In this document: piece by piece, positions 59,188 through 64,000 of the stretch
How positions within the stretch are numbered: the stretch's first letter is position 1
Layout: each line of letters starts with the position of its first letter
Assembly (NCBI GenBank): GCA_903845215.1
Contig: CAIMWI010000006.1
Location: 1 to 64,000, forward strand
Source: an uncultured Rhodobacterales bacterium
GTDB lineage: Bacteria > Pseudomonadota > Alphaproteobacteria > Rhodobacterales > Rhodobacteraceae
Length of the DNA: 64,000 bases
Direction: 5' to 3'
Notes under the pieces: model-generated
The model's database searches: none
What the model was told of the DNA's origin: nothing
Seen by the model: the letters and a program-made list of their open reading frames with translations, nothing else
Made by a program: the position numbers and the translations under genes

Positions 59188-60528
59188 TTAGACAGTGTCA
59201 AGGTAAAGCTCGATCTTTTCAGATTCCGACAATTCGCCCAGATAATGCAGTTCCTGCCGTTTGGTCGAGATCAGGTTCTTGATCAATTCTGGATGCAAGA
59301 AGCGCGGCACGATGGTGCTTTGCTCTAACGCGTCGATGGCGGTTTCCCAATCTTCGGCGATCTGGGGCAATCCATCGACGGCATAGGCGTTGCCCACGAT
59401 CGGGCTTGGCGGTTCCATTTCGTTCTCGATCCCGTCTAGGGCGGCCCCCAAGATGGCGGCCAGCATCAGATAGGGGTTTACATCCCCGCCCGCCACGCGG
59501 TGTTCAATCCGCCGCGCGCCGGGGTTTCCGGCCGGAATGCGGATGGCGGCGGTGCGGTTTTCATAGCCCCAACAAACGGCGGTGGGGGCGTGTTTGCCGG
59601 GGATCAGGCGTTCGTAGCTGTTTTGATGCGGCGCAAAGATCAGGGTGCTGTCGCGCATGGCATTCATGCAGCCCGCCACGGCTTGCTTCAACAGGGCCGT
59701 GCCTTTGGGCCCGCCACTGTCAAACACATTGCGCCCCGCCTCATCCAGCAAGCTGAAATGGGTGTGCAGGCCCGAGCCGGAGTATTCGGGATAGGGTTTG
59801 GCCATAAAACTGGCGGCAAAGCCATGTCGCCGCGCTAAGCCTTTCACCAGCATCTTGAACAGCCAAGCATCATCAGCGGCGCGCAAAGCATCGTCGCAAT
59901 GCATCAGATTGACCTCGAACTGCCCAAGCCCGGTTTCCGAGGTTGAGGTGTCGGCCGGAATATCCATCGCCTCGCAGGCATCGTAAAGGTCGGTGAAGAA
60001 GGTGTCGAACACATCCAAAGCGCGGATAGACAGCGTTTCGGCCGCCTTGCGCCGCTTGCCCGAACGGGGCGAGGGCGGCACTTGCAAGGTTTTGCCAGAA
60101 TCGTCGATCAGGAAAAACTCAAGCTCGATGGCGCAAACCGGCGTCAGTCCGCGCGCCTTAAAGCGTTGGACCACTTGCGCGAGGGCATGGCGCGGATCGC
60201 CCTCGTAAGGGGTGCCGTTTTCACGAAACATCCAGATCGGCAGCAGGGCGGTGGGGGCTTCTAGCCAAGGCATCGGCATAAAACCGCGTTCCGTGGGTTT
60301 CAGGATACCGTCTTGGTCGCCCTGTTCAAAAACCAAAGGGCTGTCGTCGATATCTTCGCCCCAGATATCAAGGTTCAGAACCGAAAAGGGAAAACGCGTT
60401 CCGTCCTTTACGATCTTATCTGCAAAGCGCGCAGGAACCCGTTTGCCCCGCGCCTGCCCGTTCAAATCTGCCGCGGCCACGCGAATGGTCCGGACATCCG
60501 GGTGTTTTCTTAACCAGTCTTTCATCAT
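59188..60528 (-). CDS. Second glutamine synthetase-family protein
   Basis: A 446-residue GS-fold protein, clearly diverged from its neighbour. Blocks seen: CAIELEFFLID (about residue 130), GQFEVNLMHCDD (about residue 212), FMAKPYPEYSGSGLHTHFSL (about residue 248) and NRTAAIRIPAGNPGARRIEHR (about residue 338). It may handle a different amine (for example a longer polyamine or monoamine) from the PuuA-like enzyme. Start chosen at 60528 (MMKDWLRKHPDV); no strong ribosome site is seen, so nearby Mets remain possible. First gene of the leftward cluster. Confidence 0.83.
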   Translation of the reverse strand: MMKDWLRKHPDVRTIRVAAADLNGQARGKRVPARFADKIVKDGTRFPFSVLNLDIWGEDIDDSPLVFEQGDQDGILKPTERGFMPMPWLEAPTALLPIWMFRENGTPYEGDPRHALAQVVQRFKARGLTPVCAIELEFFLIDDSGKTLQVPPSPRSGKRRKAAETLSIRALDVFDTFFTDLYDACEAMDIPADTSTSETGLGQFEVNLMHCDDALRAADDAWLFKMLVKGLARRHGFAASFMAKPYPEYSGSGLHTHFSLLDEAGRNVFDSGGPKGTALLKQAVAGCMNAMRDSTLIFAPHQNSYERLIPGKHAPTAVCWGYENRTAAIRIPAGNPGARRIEHRVAGGDVNPYLMLAAILGAALDGIENEMEPPSPIVGNAYAVDGLPQIAEDWETAIDALEQSTIVPRFLHPELIKNLISTKRQELHYLGELSESEKIELYLDTV

Positions 60529-60653
60529 AGCACATCGGAAGGGCCAACCCCCGCCCACACATGACGCAAAGCGCGCCCAGCAAGCAGGTTAGATCATGCC
60601 CTTGATCCATCCCTTGTTTCTGATCCCGGCAGTGGTCGGTATAACCGCCGCGC

Positions 60654-60667
60654 AATTTGATCAAATT
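60654..60667. promoter_or_regulatory. Perfect 14-bp palindrome upstream of the GS/oxidase cluster
   Basis: AATTTGATCAAATT, uninterrupted and symmetric, about 125 bp before the first gene of the cluster. Likely a repressor operator; the LysR gene at 53497 or an unlinked regulator could be the binder. Confidence 0.5.
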
Positions 60668-60758
60668 TGACGATAGGTGTAAAAGGGCTTTTGGGCAAGG
60701 CAAATCGCATCGTGGCGGCCAGTGCGGTGTTTTTTGCACGAACAATCACGATTTAGGG

Positions 60759-60794
60759 GCGCGCGATTTTTCTGCGAAAAATCAGATCGCGCGC
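60759..60794. other. Nested palindromes downstream of the PhnD-like gene
   Basis: Outer arms GCGCGCGAT / ATCGCGCGC (60759-60767, 60786-60794) enclose an inner palindrome GATTTTTC-TGC-GAAAAATC (60765-60783). It starts 8 bp after the leftward PhnD-like stop. It could be a terminator for that gene, though the T-runs are inside rather than after the outer stem. Confidence 0.55.
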
Positions 60795-60802
60795 GGGAAA
60801 AA

Positions 60803-61579
60803 TCAGTCTTCAGCCAGCATACCAAGATGAAAAGGCGTGGGTGGGGTCGGCACCGCCAGATAGGCTTCGGGAACAATTTTGACCATGCCGCGCAGGCACA
60901 GCGCGGATTTGTCTGCCACGGACAGGTCGGCAATGGCCGCAGCGATTACGTCAAACATCAGGGCGGCATTGGCCCCCAAGGCGCTGATATAGGGCAGTCC
61001 TGGTGTCGGGTCGGTAACACCCACCTCTTGCAACTGTGCTGCGAAAGGTTCGTGGCGCTGGATCATTTGCCAAGTGATGGCATCTAATGCCGCAATCTCG
61101 GCGCGGCCTTCGGCCACGGCGCGGGCTGATAGAAGGTGCCCGCCGGTGCGCAAAGTGGGGCGCAGCTTTAGGCCATGCGCTTGGGCAAAGTTTTGTGGGG
61201 CAGCCCAACCGGATTGTGAGAGATCCTCGTTAAAGGCCAAGCCTGCGCCGTCAAATTGCATCACATCGTGGCGTCCATCCCTTTTGGCCGCGACAAAAAC
61301 CGATCGATAATAACCAGGTGCGCAGCCTTGAACGCCAAAGTCGGGCGTGCCGATCAGCGCCACTTTGCCGTGCAACTTGGCGCGGTAAGGAAAGCCGCAG
61401 GTTTGCGACAAAACCAAATCGGGCGCACCCCAAGCGGGCCAATAGGCACCCGGGCCACGCGTCAAAGTGTCAGGCGCGGCGACCCCTGCGGCGCGCAAAC
61501 CATCGCGGATTCGCGCCCAAAGCCTGTCATTGCAGGGCTGCACCTCGACCCTGTCATACATACCGAGTGCAGCGATCAT
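60803..61579 (-). CDS. PhnD-like phosphonate/phosphate-binding domain protein without signal peptide
   Basis: A 258-residue type-2 periplasmic-binding-protein fold of the PhnD/SsuA kind: APDLVLSQTCGFPYR (about residue 52), YYRSVFVAAKR (about residue 88), and RTGGHLLSARAVAEGRAEIAALDAITWQMI (residues about 145-175) are typical. There is no signal sequence or lipobox and no ABC permease or ATPase nearby, so it is probably cytoplasmic or an orphan. It overlaps the upstream TerB-like gene by ATGA. Confidence 0.75.
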   Translation of the reverse strand: MIAALGMYDRVEVQPCNDRLWARIRDGLRAAGVAAPDTLTRGPGAYWPAWGAPDLVLSQTCGFPYRAKLHGKVALIGTPDFGVQGCAPGYYRSVFVAAKRDGRHDVMQFDGAGLAFNEDLSQSGWAAPQNFAQAHGLKLRPTLRTGGHLLSARAVAEGRAEIAALDAITWQMIQRHEPFAAQLQEVGVTDPTPGLPYISALGANAALMFDVIAAAIADLSVADKSALCLRGMVKIVPEAYLAVPTPPTPFHLGMLAED

Positions 61580-62007
61580 GCCTTGCTCGCTCTTTGTCGT
61601 GCCAGCGCCGAGTCGACATCGCTTAATCCCAATAGGCCTGAGACCAATCGCAGCAGGCGGTCTTCATCGGCATCACGCTCACCATCGGCCAAAGCCACGG
61701 ACCAAAGCGCCTCGACCAAGGCAGCGCGGTTTTCCAAGGGCACGGCCTCTTTCAACGCGCGGGTAAAGCGCACCGTATCGGGGGCGAGCGTTTCTGCCGT
61801 TTCCGCCTCGACCCGCAAAGAGTGAGCCTCGGGCGCAGTTAACCCATACCGGCTTTGCAAAATCCGCTCTATTCTGGCGAGTTCGGGGGCAGAGGCGAAG
61901 CCATCCGCCCTTGCGATACGCACCAACAAGGCCCCAAGTGCTAGCCGTTCTTCGGGAACAGGCAGGCGGCTTGGCGCGGGGCCGAAGAGAAGGTCTAAAA
62001 AACGCAT
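61576..62007 (-). CDS. TerB-domain (tellurite resistance/DjlA-like) protein
   Basis: A 143-residue all-helical protein with the TerB pattern of repeated acidic helix ends: ALLVRIARADGFASAPELARIERIL (about residue 26) and ALWSVALADGERDADEDRLLRLV (about residue 100), the D-G-x-x-x-x-x-E type motif twice. Such domains may bind divalent metal. The function is unknown; no other ter genes except a TerC-family gene 1 kb away. Overlaps the PhnD-like gene by 4 bp. Confidence 0.78.
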   Translation of the reverse strand: MRFLDLLFGPAPSRLPVPEERLALGALLVRIARADGFASAPELARIERILQSRYGLTAPEAHSLRVEAETAETLAPDTVRFTRALKEAVPLENRAALVEALWSVALADGERDADEDRLLRLVSGLLGLSDVDSALARQRASKA

Positions 62008-62045
62008 AACGTCACCATAGTTTTAATGCGCCAAACGGCCATTGC

Positions 62046-62828
62046 CTATCGGCGGTGGGCTTCGAAAATGGCCAAAAGGCGGGCTGCTTCTTCGTTCATG
62101 CCATAGGGCGGATTGATCACAAACATTCCCGAGCCGGCCATGCGGTGGCCTTCCCTTATGGGGGGAAACCGAACTTCAGATCGCAACGCATCGGGAAAAT
62201 CGCGCGTTAAGGCCGCCAGCATTTGAACATGGGGCACATCCAATAAAATCGGATACCAAAGCGCAACAATCCCCACGTTCCAGCGTTTGATGACCTTGCC
62301 GATGATTCCCGGCAAACGGTCGTAGTCGGCCTTTACCTCGTAAGACGGGTCAATCAGCATCATTCCACGCCTTGGTGTGGGTGGTGACAGCGCAATGGCG
62401 GCCTCTAGCCCGTCAACCTGCGCGATATGGGCCCCCCAAGGGGCAAGGTTGGTTTCCAAAGCGCGCACCTCGGCTGGGTGCAGCTCGCACAAATGCAACA
62501 CATCGCCCGCACGCAGCGAGGCCGCGGCGATCAGCGGCGATCCGGGATAGGACTGCGGCCCGTGGATCGCGCGCACTTGGGTCAGCAGGCGGCGATAGGG
62601 ATGATCGGGCGGCAACCAACTCTCGGCCCGGGCAATGCCGGCCGCAGCCTCGCCCGTCTTGTCAGACTCGGCACCGCCTAAATCATAAAGCCCACGACCG
62701 GCATGTGTTTCGATGTAGGATAGCGGTTTATCCTTGGCCGTAAGATAAGCCAGCGCCCAAGCCAAAAGCGCGTGCTTGTGGACATCGGCCAGATTTCCGG
62801 CGTGATAGGCATGTTGATACGACAGCAT
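62046..62828 (-). CDS. rlmJ: 23S rRNA (adenine(2030)-N6)-methyltransferase RlmJ
   Basis: A 260-residue SAM-dependent rRNA methyltransferase. It starts with the family hallmark MLSYQHAYHAGNLADVHKH; IETHAGRGLYDL (about residue 41) is SAM motif I, and LIDPSYEVKADYDR (about residue 158) is the DPPY-like catalytic motif. Start at 62828 fits the family; the open frame to 62918 runs into the terC leader. Divergent from terC over 99 bp. Confidence 0.93.
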   Translation of the reverse strand: MLSYQHAYHAGNLADVHKHALLAWALAYLTAKDKPLSYIETHAGRGLYDLGGAESDKTGEAAAGIARAESWLPPDHPYRRLLTQVRAIHGPQSYPGSPLIAAASLRAGDVLHLCELHPAEVRALETNLAPWGAHIAQVDGLEAAIALSPPTPRRGMMLIDPSYEVKADYDRLPGIIGKVIKRWNVGIVALWYPILLDVPHVQMLAALTRDFPDALRSEVRFPPIREGHRMAGSGMFVINPPYGMNEEAARLLAIFEAHRR

Positions 62829-62927
62829 GCTGCGGCTTACTGCGACTTCCTGAAGCAAACAAGCTGTCTCTTGTTGAAAACAACGTGCCGACAGCTTACC
62901 TAATGGCGGAAAAACCAAGGAGCGCGC

Positions 62928-63587
62928 ATGTTAGAAATATTTACACCCGAAGGGTTTACCGCCCTGTTGGCCGTTATCGGCATCGATCTGGTGCTGGCCG
63001 GTGACAATGCCATCGTGATCGGCCTTGCCGCTGCGGGGCTTCCCAAAGAGCAGCGCGGCAAGGCCATTCTGGTCGGCATCATTGCCGCCACCTTGTTGCG
63101 TATTGTCTTCGCCGGCCTGACCACACAGCTTTTGCAGATCGTCGGTCTCTTGCTGGCAGGGGGCGTGTTGCTGTTGTGGGTCTGCTGGAAGATGTGGCGC
63201 GAGCTGCAAAGCGGCCATGGCGACGCCGAACGCAGCGATGAGGCATTGACCGGGCAGGACCTGAACAAGGACGGCACGGTTGCGGGCGGCGGGCCGGTCA
63301 AGACCTTCCGGCAGGCCGCGACGCAGATCGTGGTGGCCGACGTCTCGATGAGCCTTGACAACGTGTTGGCCGTGGCCGGTGCGGCCAAAGACCACCCCAC
63401 GGTGCTGGTGATCGGGCTGATCCTGTCGATCGCGTTGATGGGTCTGGCCGCGACCTTCGTGGCGCGCCTGCTGAACAAGCACCGCTGGATCGCCTATCTG
63501 GGTCTGGTGATCATCCTTTATGTCGCGCTGAAGATGATGTGGGAAGGCTGGCACGAGGTGCAGCCGATTGTGATGGGGATGATGTAA
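62928..63587 (+). CDS. TerC-family integral membrane protein (YjbE type)
   Basis: A 219-residue protein with about seven membrane spans. The two TerC acidic motifs are clear: DLVLAGDNAIVIGLAA (about residue 21) and DVSMSLDNVLAVAGAA (about residue 137), which in this family form a metal-ion path; several members export manganese. A soluble loop rich in Asp/Glu/Lys lies at about residues 95-125. ATG 62928 has AAGGAG five bases upstream. Followed by a strong terminator. Confidence 0.88.
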   Translation: MLEIFTPEGFTALLAVIGIDLVLAGDNAIVIGLAAAGLPKEQRGKAILVGIIAATLLRIVFAGLTTQLLQIVGLLLAGGVLLLWVCWKMWRELQSGHGDAERSDEALTGQDLNKDGTVAGGGPVKTFRQAATQIVVADVSMSLDNVLAVAGAAKDHPTVLVIGLILSIALMGLAATFVARLLNKHRWIAYLGLVIILYVALKMMWEGWHEVQPIVMGMM

Positions 63588-63593
63588 CCTTGG

Positions 63594-63621
63594 CCGGGCG
63601 GGTCTTGAGGAGCCCGCCCGG
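63594..63621 (+). terminator. GC-rich hairpin terminator after terC
   Basis: Perfect 9-bp stem CCGGGCGGG / CCCGCCCGG with a 10-base loop, seven bases after the terC stop, followed by CTTGCTTT (weak T-run). Confidence 0.6.
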
Positions 63622-64000
63622 GCTTGCTTTGCAAGGGATTGCACACCTGCAATGGGGGTAATGGGTTGGTTGGGGTTTGGGGGCTTGTGGTCAGGGCTTG
63701 TCAAGGCAGGTTCGTAAAATCATGCACCCCACAAGACTGCGGCGTGACGTCCTTATGGCTGCAAATCAAGCTCCGCCCAACTTTAGCGCCGGTCTTTTAG
63801 GTTGAAGAATTGCGGGAATGTGAGAGGGCGGTTCACATCTCAAACCATGTTAACTCTGAACTGTAGATGTCTGAAAACAAGTTGCATGAGCGTGTGAACT
63901 TTTATTTTTGAGAGTAAACAAGATACAATCAACCCAATTCCTGTCTAAAGCATCAAGTTTCAAGTTGAGAATAATCCCTAAACCAACCGCTCCTGCTCCA
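63622..64000. other. Unassigned AT-richer tail of the window
   Basis: No convincing coding frame, tRNA or repeat array. The first 100 bases are G-rich (GGGTTTGGGGG-like); the last 200 turn AT-rich. A weak pair ACATCT / AGATGT about 30 bases apart occurs near 63835-63872. It could be the leader of a gene or an rRNA operon starting beyond the window, but nothing here proves it. Confidence 0.4.

Noticed and set aside
63780-64000. Possible rRNA operon leader at the window end
   Set aside because: AT-rich with short inverted segments, but no 16S start, boxA or tRNA is visible.

Overview
The window looks like chromosomal DNA of a Rhodobacterales alphaproteobacterium (Rhodobacter/Paracoccus/Gemmobacter-like). 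The reasons are a GC-rich coding style, the phaZ / phaC-phaP-phaR locus, BioMNY, the choXWV-betI-betA layout, pccB and pccA separated by two small genes, and two RNA loci best known from Rhodobacter: a tandem CCUCCUCCC small-RNA array beside a DUF1127 gene, and a terminated leader RNA upstream of mraZ. Species cannot be named by reading alone. No tRNA, rRNA, prophage, insertion sequence or CRISPR array was recognised.

Layout. 1-8 kb: the 3' part of putA, a GFA-family protein, an inositol-phosphatase-family enzyme, an ABC-F protein between two identical 51-bp repeats, then metR/metF divergent around a perfect TGAA-N5-TTCA MetR box. 8-13 kb: aroQ, a short AMP-ligase and a thiolase-like protein lacking its second catalytic Cys, converging on the biotin transporter genes bioM-bioN-bioY. 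13-18 kb: gabT, dprA, topA. 18-23.5 kb: choline uptake choX-choW-choV divergent from betI-betA. 23.5-32.3 kb: a small SRPBCC-like protein, a Bcr/CflA exporter, then the propionyl-CoA/methylmalonyl-CoA route (pccB, two small proteins, pccA, scpA).

32.3-34.9 kb is the most notable stretch. Transcribed leftward are a DUF1127 gene and four tandem double-hairpin RNAs whose loops carry CCUCCUCCC. Rightward come an Mrp/ApbC ATPase with an altered P-loop and an UpsM-like leader RNA ending in a strong intrinsic terminator just before mraZ. The division/cell-wall genes mraZ-rsmH-ftsL-ftsI-murE-murF-mraY follow tightly packed, and the cluster stops after mraY.

42.7-49 kb: gloA, thyX, an AT-rich foreign-looking PD-(D/E)xK nuclease-like gene coupled to thyX by a TAATG overlap, an ArsC/Spx-like protein, a cold-shock protein, thrS and an ABHD10-like hydrolase. 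49-53.4 kb: the complete polyhydroxyalkanoate module with a perfect PhaR site before the phasin gene. 53.5-60.5 kb: a LysR regulator and a cluster with two glutamine-synthetase-like ligases, a GATase-1 protein, a PuuB-like oxidase and a DegT-family aminotransferase, probably for gamma-glutamyl-amine catabolism. 60.8-64 kb: a PhnD-like protein overlapping a TerB-domain protein, rlmJ, a TerC-family membrane protein, and an unassigned AT-richer tail.

The metabolic theme is carbon storage (PHA) together with propionate, proline, choline and amine catabolism. Gene ends are very compact: three convergent pairs share one palindromic TTAA as both stop codons.
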